A program made the position numbers and the translations under genes. The notes under the pieces are model-generated. The model saw nothing but the letters and a program-made list of their open reading frames with translations, searched no databases and was not told where the DNA came from. DNA of 9,774 nt from Cyanothece sp. UBA12306 (GTDB lineage Bacteria > Cyanobacteriota > Cyanobacteriia > Cyanobacteriales > Microcystaceae): the NCBI GenBank assembly GCA_003448685.1, contig DLXW01000304.1:1-9774 (forward strand). The letters are read 5' to 3'. This document shows, piece by piece, positions 1-5,740 of this stretch (position 1 is the first letter of the stretch; every line of letters begins with the position of its first letter).

Positions 1-43
1 AAATAGAGCATAAAGTTACGGGGTGGGCTATCTAGCCTTTACC

Positions 44-75
44 TTGTCTATTATTCTCTTGAAAATAATGGACAA
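44..75. repeat. 12-bp inverted repeat (hairpin) upstream of the glycosyltransferase gene
   Basis: TTGTCTATTATT at 44-55 pairs with AATAATGGACAA at 64-75 through eleven Watson-Crick pairs and one G-T, around an 8-base loop. No T-run follows either arm, so it does not look like a standard intrinsic terminator. It could be the end of an upstream transcript or an operator for the gene at 128. The rest of 1-127 is AT-rich and shows no coding frame that I can support. Confidence 0.45.
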
Positions 76-127
76 AAAATATCAAAAATTTTAAATTATT
101 GATCAGCATATTAATTATATTATTGCC

Positions 128-1996
128 ATGAATAAAATGACTTTAGAACCAGAAACAATTAATTCTAATGTTTTGTCTAATAAATCGCCTAAAACACTTT
201 GGATTTTCAGCATTTTATGGTTGATACTAATCAGTTGGATTGCCTTTTTATGGAACTTAGGTGCAATTGGACTGATGGATAAAACCGAGCCAATGTTTGT
301 AGAAGCATCCCGTCAAATGACTTTAACAGGAGATTGGATAACTCCCTATTGGAATGGTGAAACCCGTTTTGATAAACCTCCTTTAACTTATTGGCTAATT
401 TCCTTATCTTTTAAAATATTTGGAGTTAACGAATGGTCAGCACGTTTTCCTTCTGCTTTGTTTGCGATCGCTTTAGTTTTTTTAGGATTTTATACTCTGC
501 GTTATTGGGGTTTTCCTCAACCAAAATTAGCCCAATATACTACTGAAGAAAAAAGTAATTTTAGCCACCATCAATTATGGTTTTCAGCCGTAATAGGTTC
601 AGCAATTCTTGCCCTTAATCCCTTTTGGATTGCTTGGGGACGGACAGGGGTTTCTGATATGTTCTTATCTAGCAATATAGGCTTAGCATTACTATCATTT
701 TTCATTGGTTATGTGCAACCTAATAATTCATCCATTAAAAGGTTAGGTTTATCTGTTAAAAACTGGTGGTATCTTGGCTATTGGGTGTTTATGGCCTTAG
801 GAGTTTTAGCTAAAGGACCAGTAGCAATTGTTCTACCAGGTTTGATTGTTATTGCTTTTTTATTATATGTTGGTCGCTTCATAGAAGTTGTTCAAGAAAC
901 TCCCTGGCTCTTAGGAGTTGGTAGCTTTATCTTAATTGCTGTTCCCTGGTTTTTCTTAGTCACCCTAGAACACGGACAAGAATACATTAATACATTTTTT
1001 GGGTTGCATAATGTCCAAAGATTTACGGCAGTTGTTAGTCGTCATCCTGGGGCATGGTATTATTATTTTCCAGTAGTTTTAGTTGCCTTAATACCTTGGT
1101 CAATTTTCTTACCCCTAGCCATTGCTAATTTACGTTTTTGGAGACGCAAAAGATGGGTTAATTCTGAACGTTCAACCCATTTAGGTTTATTTGCTTTAGT
1201 TTGGTTTACAGTTATCTTTGTATTTTTCTCTAGTTCCGTCACAAAATTAGCCGGTTATGTTCTACCTTTAGTCCCTGCTGCTGCAATTATGGTTGCTTTG
1301 TTTTGGAGTGACCAAATGAACATAAAAGCTGAAAAAAATCAAGGAATCTGGACTCTATTATTTATCCTAAGTGGGTTAGCTAATATAGGAATTTTAGCAG
1401 GATTAGCTATGGCCAGTTTTCTGAGCCCCCAGTTAGTAGGTAATGACCCTATGATGCCTAAATTCAGTCAATTATTACAAGCATCGGGTTTGCCAATAAG
1501 AAGCGGTATAATTTGGTCATTTTCTACATTAGGGGTTTTAGTTTTATTATTTGGGAAAGGTTATAAACGTTGGATTTGGGCAGCGAATTTATTAGGTTTT
1601 CTGGCTTTTTTCAGTTGGGTTGTGCTTCCTATTGCCAACATAGTTGATAGTCAACGTCAACTTCCTTTAAGAGAACTAGCTACCCTAATAAAAAAGGAAC
1701 AAAAACCAGGAGAAAAAATAGTTTTAATTGGATTTATGCGTCCGAGTATGGTTTATTATACCGAGCAAACTGTTGACTCTGTTACTGAAACAGATATTTA
1801 TAGTGGTCAAGCAATTGCATACTTTAAACAGCAAATAAATACCCGAAGAGATACTCCTACGGTATTGATTGTTGCTAAACCAAAATATTTTGAGAAATTG
1901 CGCTTAGAACCTTCTGATTATCAAGTTATTGGTCAAGGAGAAGCTTATCAATTAATTCGGATCGCTAAGAAAAGGGTAATTGAGAAAAACTTATAG
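128..1996 (+). CDS. ArnT/PMT-like membrane glycosyltransferase (GT39 family)
   Basis: A 622-residue polytopic membrane protein. By family, such enzymes move a sugar from a polyprenyl-phosphate carrier to a lipid or protein acceptor on the outer face of the membrane; donor and acceptor here are unknown. After a first membrane segment (about 23-45), residues 50-91 form the typical first outer loop: MDKTEPMFVEASRQM with its acidic residues, then GDWITPYW and RFDKPPLTYWL. The GVNEWSARFPSAL block (99-111) follows. Many more hydrophobic helices run to about residue 520, roughly 10-12 in all, and a soluble tail of about 95 residues closes the protein. The acidic loop matches the region holding the catalytic Asp in ArnT/PMT enzymes. 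The start is ATG at 128 or in-frame ATG at 137; neither has a clear ribosome site. It appears monocistronic: 172 bases separate it from the next gene. The family call is strong, the specific role unknown. Confidence 0.85.
   Translation: MNKMTLEPETINSNVLSNKSPKTLWIFSILWLILISWIAFLWNLGAIGLMDKTEPMFVEASRQMTLTGDWITPYWNGETRFDKPPLTYWLISLSFKIFGVNEWSARFPSALFAIALVFLGFYTLRYWGFPQPKLAQYTTEEKSNFSHHQLWFSAVIGSAILALNPFWIAWGRTGVSDMFLSSNIGLALLSFFIGYVQPNNSSIKRLGLSVKNWWYLGYWVFMALGVLAKGPVAIVLPGLIVIAFLLYVGRFIEVVQETPWLLGVGSFILIAVPWFFLVTLEHGQEYINTFFGLHNVQRFTAVVSRHPGAWYYYFPVVLVALIPWSIFLPLAIANLRFWRRKRWVNSERSTHLGLFALVWFTVIFVFFSSSVTKLAGYVLPLVPAAAIMVALFWSDQMNIKAEKNQGIWTLLFILSGLANIGILAGLAMASFLSPQLVGNDPMMPKFSQLLQASGLPIRSGIIWSFSTLGVLVLLFGKGYKRWIWAANLLGFLAFFSWVVLPIANIVDSQRQLPLRELATLIKKEQKPGEKIVLIGFMRPSMVYYTEQTVDSVTETDIYSGQAIAYFKQQINTRRDTPTVLIVAKPKYFEKLRLEPSDYQVIGQGEAYQLIRIAKKRVIEKNL
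464..471. repeat. HIP1 octamer GCGATCGC (one of seven)
   Basis: The palindrome GCGATCGC, overrepresented in many cyanobacterial genomes, occurs here and at 2307-2314, 2772-2779, 5565-5572, 6800-6807, 7377-7384 and 8612-8619. All seven copies lie inside genes. The density supports a cyanobacterial origin. Confidence 0.95.
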
Positions 1997-2168
1997 CGAT
2001 CAGACAATTCAACATCCCAGGTCTATGCTTCGATTGCTCCACCTCAATAGAGGTAAAAGAAACTTCGTGCTTAAACTTGTAATAAATTGTTAGATATTAA
2101 GGGTAAACATTAGCAGTATGCTGGTAAGAGATAGAACTATTGGTCGTTAAATAACAAAGTTTAACTCA

Positions 2169-3020
2169 ATGCTAGACAAAATTTTATACGCCGATTCAGG
2201 AACGGGACATACTCAAGAAATGTTGAAAATCTTGATGGATCTCCCAGCCATAAAAAAGGCAAGGTTGGAAATTTTACACGTTGTCCCCCCCCAAATTACT
2301 ACAGAAGCGATCGCCTCTAAATGGGAAGAAGGGGGTAGAATCATCGCGGGTCTTTTAGATAACCTGGCTCTTGATCCAAGTCAAGTCTCCACCATGTTAC
2401 GTCAAGGAGACCCCAAAGATACGGTGTGTCAGGTTGCTGATGAGATCAACGCTGATTTAATCATCATGGGATCACGGGGACTCAAACGCCTCGAAGCGAT
2501 CTTAGAAAATTCTGTCAGTCAATATGTCTTTCAACTGACAAACCATGCCATGTTATTGGTTAAAGACGATATTTACGTCAAAAAAATCAAAAAGGTGATG
2601 GTTGCTCTCGATAAGTCAGCAGCGGCAGATTATGCCCTCGATTTAGCCTTGTATTTATTGCGCGATTACCAAGAAGCTGAATTGATTTTGGCTAGAGTTA
2701 ACCCAGACCTAAAACCAGAATTATTACCGCTTTCTCCAACAGAGATGGAAAATAATCCCGTTTTAGTGCCAGCGATCGCTAAAGTTAAGCGGATGGGAGT
2801 TTCCTATCGTTGTGTGGTTACTGGGGGTAAACCTGGAGAACAAATTTGTCAGTTAGCCGATGAATATAATGTGGATTTGCTCATGCTAGGATCGCCTGAT
2901 CGTCGTCCCTCTGTTGCTAAGGGATTACCAGATCTCGATCGCCTATTAGGTACTTCTCTGTCTGATTATGTGCGAGTGAATGCTAATTGTCCTGTGTTGT
3001 TAACTCGTAAAGAAGCTTAA
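2169..3020 (+). CDS. Tandem-domain universal stress protein (UspA family)
   Basis: A 283-residue soluble protein with two Usp domains, about residues 1-132 and 140-280. Each begins with a beta strand ending in Asp (KILYADSG, KVMVALDKS) and carries a typical DLIIMGSRG / DLLMLGSP strand-turn followed by a closing strand (HAMLLVKD, CPVLLTRK). Universal stress proteins bind ATP or other nucleotides or act as signalling partners; no specific target can be read here. The ATP motif G-x2-G-x9-G-[ST] is imperfect in domain 1: GSRG at 101-104 is followed nine residues later by NS rather than GS. In domain 2 the first half is lost (GSPDRR) but LLGTS is kept, so nucleotide binding may be weakened. The gene contains an 8-C run at 2285-2292. 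ATG at 2169 matches the domain start, although no clear Shine-Dalgarno sequence precedes it. It is convergent with psbM. Confidence 0.9.
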   Translation: MLDKILYADSGTGHTQEMLKILMDLPAIKKARLEILHVVPPQITTEAIASKWEEGGRIIAGLLDNLALDPSQVSTMLRQGDPKDTVCQVADEINADLIIMGSRGLKRLEAILENSVSQYVFQLTNHAMLLVKDDIYVKKIKKVMVALDKSAAADYALDLALYLLRDYQEAELILARVNPDLKPELLPLSPTEMENNPVLVPAIAKVKRMGVSYRCVVTGGKPGEQICQLADEYNVDLLMLGSPDRRPSVAKGLPDLDRLLGTSLSDYVRVNANCPVLLTRKEA

Positions 3021-3059
3021 ATCGGTTAAAAGTAGCACTTTTGCCAGACTAATATGGTG

Positions 3060-3100
3060 AAAAAAGGGGAGAGTTAGATGACACTAACTGCTCCCTTTTT
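3060..3100. terminator. Bidirectional intrinsic terminator between usp and psbM
   Basis: An A-run, a G-rich arm and AGTTAG (3072-3077) pair back across a six-base loop with CTAACT (3084-3089), CTCCC and a T-run (3091-3100). GGGAG pairs with CTCCC, allowing single-base bulges. The stem has T-runs on both strands, as expected for a terminator serving two convergent genes. It lies 39 bases after the usp stop codon. Confidence 0.75.
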
Positions 3101-3107
3101 GGTTAAA

Positions 3108-3142
3108 TTAAGCATTTTTATCACAAATGTCAAAATGCTTAA
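3108..3142. repeat. Perfect 11-bp inverted repeat overlapping the psbM stop codon
   Basis: TTAAGCATTTT at 3108-3118 and AAAATGCTTAA at 3132-3142 are exact reverse complements around a 13-base loop. The right arm contains the psbM stop codon (3139-3141). The stem could protect the 3' end of the psbM message or help terminate it, ahead of the stronger terminator at 3060-3100. No T-run follows it directly. Confidence 0.6.
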
Positions 3143-3246
3143 CCTTCTGTTTCCTCACGGGTTTGAATATAAAGAATCAAAAGAAATACCGTAGGAACGA
3201 GCACGAATAGAATAGTAGCGATAAAACCAAGATCGTTAACTTGCAT
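3139..3246 (-). CDS. psbM: Photosystem II reaction centre protein M
   Basis: A 35-residue protein starting [20 protein letters not shown] and ending [10 protein letters not shown]. This is the characteristic PsbM pattern: a short lumenal N-terminus, one membrane helix (about residues 6-28) and a charged stromal/cytoplasmic tail. PsbM sits at the photosystem II dimer interface in the thylakoid membrane and helps stabilise the dimer. Length and sequence fit the family almost residue for residue. The ATG at 3246-3244 is preceded on the minus strand by a purine-rich GAGGCAGGG, a plausible ribosome site. The gene stands alone: its 5' spacer holds an IS-type relic and its 3' end converges on the stress-protein gene with terminator structures between. 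It is short enough to be missed by length cut-offs. Confidence 0.96.
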   Translation of the reverse strand: MQVNDLGFIATILFVLVPTVFLLILYIQTREETEG

Positions 3247-3567
3247 GAATTCCCTGCCTCTATTTCATCAAAGAGAACTAACAACTCTTAGAATATCATT
3301 ACACTGTTCAATTGACATCCTCACGCACCGTAAAAAGGCGGTGGGTCAGTGACCATTCTGAATCTTACCAGATAAAGCCTTCCTAGAAGGACGGGGTTTC
3401 ATCCCCAAATTTTCGATGACAGCAATTAAGATTGAGAATTGATCTTGTGCTTGGGTAAACCGCCTTAATCTTAGACAATCACTTTCAAGCTTAGTCAATG
3501 ATTTAGCAGAAAAAATTGGTCTAAAACCTCGCGGTTGATACAGTCTTTGAAGGAACCTATAGGAAAA
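3247..3567. other. Spacer between psbM and the ferredoxin gene
   Basis: This 321-base gap contains the psbM leader (3247-3311), an IS200/IS605-type end relic (3312-3420) and about 147 bases (3421-3567) with no recognisable gene. In the leader, a TATTCT on the minus strand (3295-3290) is a possible -10 for psbM, but no good -35 accompanies it. In the last part, TAAGATT (3427-3433) and AATCTTA (3467-3473) form a widely spaced inverted repeat of unknown meaning. No clear T-tailed terminator follows the ferredoxin gene. Confidence 0.5.
3312..3420 (-). mobile_element. Relic resembling an IS200/IS605 (TnpB-type) right end
   Basis: Read on the minus strand, this stretch has three small stem-loops in order: GGGG/CCCC (3403-3406 with 3393-3396), CCTTC/GAAGG (3378-3382 with 3386-3390) and CACCG/CGGTG (3326-3330 with 3339-3343). 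It then ends in GAGGATGTCAA (3322-3312). From general knowledge, this arrangement and the phrases CCCCGTCCTTCTAGGAAGG and GAGGATGTCAA recall the right ends of cyanobacterial IS200/IS605-family elements, where the omega RNA of TnpB is also encoded. No tnpA or tnpB frame is present, so it is either a decayed remnant or a non-autonomous copy. It lies just upstream of psbM. The family assignment is from memory of the pattern, not an alignment. Confidence 0.55.
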
Positions 3568-3861
3568 TTAGGGCTTTGTTTTTACTTTAACTGAACCGTT
3601 GACTAATGTTTGACAAGCTAAACGATAGTTATCGGGTTTTTTCTTGAGAACTCGTTGCTCAAAATCGGTTCGGGGTGAGAGGTTTTCCATACCTTCAACA
3701 ATTTCTACAATACAGGTTCCACATTGACCATAGCCTCCACAATTAGTCAGTTTTCCCTTAAAGGTATAAAGATCGATCTTATTTTGTAAAGCTTTTTCTC
3801 TGAGGTTAGCCCCCTGTGCTATCACTACGTCTTTATTTTCTTTAACAAATGTAATCGTCAT
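3568..3861 (-). CDS. [2Fe-2S] ferredoxin with C-x5-C-x2-C spacing
   Basis: A 97-residue soluble electron carrier of the beta-grasp [2Fe-2S] fold. The cluster ligands are Cys41, Cys47, Cys50 ([11 protein letters not shown]) and Cys83 (LACQTLV). The first two are five residues apart, as in adrenodoxin-type ferredoxins; the photosynthetic PetF type has C-x4-C-x2-C. It is therefore probably not the main acceptor of photosystem I but a specialised ferredoxin with an unknown partner. The protein is also more basic at its C-terminus (VKVKTKP) than typical PetF. ATG at 3861-3859 has a strong Shine-Dalgarno, AAGGAGG at 3872-3866, four bases away. It is flanked by long spacers and appears monocistronic. 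The family is certain, the partner unknown. Confidence 0.92.
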   Translation of the reverse strand: MTITFVKENKDVVIAQGANLREKALQNKIDLYTFKGKLTNCGGYGQCGTCIVEIVEGMENLSPRTDFEQRVLKKKPDNYRLACQTLVNGSVKVKTKP

Positions 3862-3865
3862 CTGC

Positions 3866-3872
3866 CCTCCTT
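3866..3872 (-). promoter_or_regulatory. Strong Shine-Dalgarno of the ferredoxin gene
   Basis: AAGGAGG on the minus strand, four bases before the ATG. It is the only near-consensus ribosome site in the window and fixes the ferredoxin start. Confidence 0.85.
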
Positions 3873-3906
3873 GAGATTTTTAGTGCTTGGCTTAATATTT
3901 TTTTAC

Positions 3907-3923
3907 AATCTTAAATAAAGATT
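3907..3923. repeat. Short palindrome AATCTT-N5-AAGATT upstream of the ferredoxin gene
   Basis: AATCTT (3907-3912) and AAGATT (3918-3923) are perfect inverted 6-mers around AAATA, 46 bases before the ferredoxin start codon. The position suits an operator, but no known regulator motif is recognised and AT-rich DNA yields such repeats by chance. Confidence 0.3.
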
Positions 3924-4020
3924 AACACTCTATCTTCAATGCAGCAACAAGATTGTCTTGACCCGAAAAGTCTCATTTTCTCAGTCGAGTCCTTCAGAGT
4001 TAGGTCTTAGGGGTACTTTT

Positions 4021-4054
4021 GAACTGACGAACTCCTCAACTCCAAACTGCGAAC
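4021..4054. repeat. Degenerate 8-base short tandem repeat
   Basis: Three contiguous octamers, GAACTGAC, GAACTCCT and CAACTCCA (4021-4044), share the core [G/C]AACT. They are followed by AACTGCGAAC. On the minus strand they read as repeated GGAGTT-like units. This recalls the short tandem repeats found between cyanobacterial genes. It lies in the 215-base spacer between the ferredoxin and reductase genes, which otherwise shows nothing recognisable apart from the palindrome at 3907-3923. Confidence 0.4.
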
Positions 4055-4076
4055 CTATGATTACCCTCTCCTAATT

Positions 4077-4946
4077 TTACTTTAATTTCTCCAATTCTTG
4101 TCTTAAAGATAAAGTTTGATAACCCAAGCTAAAGGCTTTTGAACTATCCAATGATACGTCAGGAGAACGGGGTGCAGCCATAGGAATATCTTGTTGTTTA
4201 CAAGTTTTAATTAAACTGGTAGAAAGTCCTAATACTTCAGCTATTAATAAACCAAATTGATGACGAGATACTCTTTGCTTACCTCCTAAATGTAAGATTT
4301 CGCCTTCTGCTTTGTCCAAAGCTAATAATAATCCATTAGAAGCTGTTAAGGTACTAACAGGGGTTCTAAATTCGTCGGTAAAAAGACTCAGTTCTTTTCC
4401 CTCTTTTAGAGTCTGAATCAAAAAATCAATAAAACTAGCACAATTGGGGGAAGAAACACCAAACATTAAAGGCATTCTACAAATGACAGTTTTGGGAAAT
4501 CTAGAGAGCATTTCCTGTTCTGCTTTAACTTTTTGTTCTGCATAATAATTAATAGGAGAAACAGGGTCAATTTCTCGATAAGGTGCATTCAAACCATCAA
4601 AAACTAAATCTGTTGACGTAAAAACACAAGGAATATTTAGCTCGGAACATAAGTTAGCTAGATCAATAGAAACATCAACATTAACTTTGGCAGATTCTTG
4701 GGGATGTTCTTGACAATAATTTGGTTGGGATACTGCTGCTAAATGAATTATTGCCTCAGGTTCAATTGCTCTAACAATTTCTTGCAAATCCTTAAAATTT
4801 GTTAGGTCCATTTTTAGGGAATTAACCTGAGGAATCTTGAGATTATGTTGGAAATAAGTTCCATAAACTTCCCAAGATTGTTTGGCTTGTTGACAAAGAC
4901 TCCATCCTAAGAATCCACTAGCTCCAGTAATTAATAATTTTTTCAT
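4077..4946 (-). CDS. RmlD-like NAD(P)-dependent sugar reductase / extended SDR protein
   Basis: A 289-residue soluble Rossmann-fold protein. The nucleotide-binding glycine motif GASGFLG is at residues 8-14, followed by the IIHLAAVSQ block (66-74). TSTDLVFDG (110-118) and the YxxxK catalytic pair Tyr135/Lys139 (NYYAEQK) complete the fold. The order [ST]-D-x-VFDG, PYxExD, then YxxxK is typical of the RmlD (dTDP-4-dehydrorhamnose reductase) branch, and the end PRSPDVSLDSSKAFSLGY fits too. The exact substrate cannot be read; it could be a nucleotide-sugar reductase or a MAT2B-like regulatory relative. I chose the ATG at 4946-4944 (MKKLLITGASG). An upstream in-frame TTG at 4952 would only add two residues and sits 2 bases after the preceding stop. 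It lies 8 bases behind the HAD gene and is probably translationally coupled to it. Confidence 0.85.
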   Translation of the reverse strand: MKKLLITGASGFLGWSLCQQAKQSWEVYGTYFQHNLKIPQVNSLKMDLTNFKDLQEIVRAIEPEAIIHLAAVSQPNYCQEHPQESAKVNVDVSIDLANLCSELNIPCVFTSTDLVFDGLNAPYREIDPVSPINYYAEQKVKAEQEMLSRFPKTVICRMPLMFGVSSPNCASFIDFLIQTLKEGKELSLFTDEFRTPVSTLTASNGLLLALDKAEGEILHLGGKQRVSRHQFGLLIAEVLGLSTSLIKTCKQQDIPMAAPRSPDVSLDSSKAFSLGYQTLSLRQELEKLK

Positions 4947-4954
4947 TATCAATA

Positions 4955-5665
4955 TTAATATCTTAAATTGTTCAGATTAGAAATAACCTCTTTTGAGTTG
5001 TTTGTTTGGTTGTTTCTTTCTAGTAAAAAAGCTTGAATTCCTAGAGATTTTGCCCCTTGATAATCTTGTTTAAAACTATCGCCAATATGCCAAGCTTGAT
5101 GGGGTTGAGAATTATGTTTTTTTAAAGCTGCTGTAAAAATTTTACTATTTGGTTTAGCGGCTCCTGTAGTAGAAGAAATAGTAATAGTGCTAAAAAAGTA
5201 AGTCAATTCTAATATCTCCAATACTTGATAAATACGACTATCAAAATTAGAAATAACAGCTAAATCTACTCCTTGTCCTTGCCAGTATTTTAAACAGGAT
5301 AAAACATCGTCATAAACAAACCAAGGACTCGCGGTAGAAAAGTGATGATAAAGCTCTTTAAAAAAAGCATCAAAATCAGCAAACTGTTCTAAAACTCCGA
5401 CGTAATTAAATGTTTCTTGAGCAATGGTTTTCCACCAATTATATTCTAAATCTATTACTTGGGGATGATCGACCCCAGAAAAAGCTAGGGGAGGAGCGTT
5501 TTTAAAACTCTGATAAAAGGCAAGATTAACAGATTCAGGACAACTTTCTACACCCATATTAGAAGCGATCGCACTATAAACCTCTCCTACAGTTCCTTGA
5601 ACTCCAAATAAAGTTCCTACTGCATCAAAAAAAATTACTTTAGGCTGCTTCATATTGTTAAGCAT
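4955..5665 (-). CDS. HAD superfamily subfamily IA hydrolase
   Basis: A 236-residue soluble phosphatase-like protein. Motif I is FFDAVGTLF with the nucleophile Asp14; motif II is VISNFDSR (Ser139); motif III is AAKPNSKIF (Lys171); motif IV is HIGDSFKQDYQGAKSLG (Asp196, Asp201). The second Asp of the usual DxD pair, normally the general acid/base, is replaced by Val16 (DAVGT). That is seen in some HAD-IA relatives such as REG-2-like proteins and may mean altered chemistry. A helical cap lies between motifs I and II (about 20-110). The substrate is unknown. The start is uncertain: ATG at 5665 or ATG at 5653 (MKQPKVIFFDAVG), neither with a clear ribosome site. It lies 75 bases downstream of ndbB and 8 bases before the reductase gene, likely in the same transcript. 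Confidence 0.86.
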   Translation of the reverse strand: MLNNMKQPKVIFFDAVGTLFGVQGTVGEVYSAIASNMGVESCPESVNLAFYQSFKNAPPLAFSGVDHPQVIDLEYNWWKTIAQETFNYVGVLEQFADFDAFFKELYHHFSTASPWFVYDDVLSCLKYWQGQGVDLAVISNFDSRIYQVLEILELTYFFSTITISSTTGAAKPNSKIFTAALKKHNSQPHQAWHIGDSFKQDYQGAKSLGIQAFLLERNNQTNNSKEVISNLNNLRY

Positions 5666-5695
5666 GATTAATTATGAATTATGAAACAGCTTAAA

Positions 5696-5722
5696 GAGAA
5701 CAGTTAAATAAATCTTGTTCTC
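5696..5722 (-). repeat. 7-bp inverted repeat between ndbB and the HAD gene
   Basis: On the minus strand GAGAACA (5722-5716) and TGTTCTC (5702-5696) pair across a 13-base loop and are followed by only three T. It may act as a weak terminator or attenuator between ndbB and its downstream genes. Confidence 0.35.
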
Positions 5723-5740
5723 CTTCTGTTTCCTGTTTCC

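Noticed and set aside
2041..2054. ACCTC-AATA-GAGGT mini hairpin after the glycosyltransferase gene
   Set aside because: Only five base pairs and no T-run; too weak to call a terminator.
2025..2093. Short open frame of 22 codons between the glycosyltransferase and stress-protein genes
   Set aside because: No ribosome site, no recognisable sequence, and such short frames are expected by chance.
3143..3155. 13-base match CCTTCTGTTTCCT shared with 5723-5735
   Set aside because: One copy is coding sequence of psbM and the other is spacer; no further similarity surrounds them, so it is most likely coincidence.
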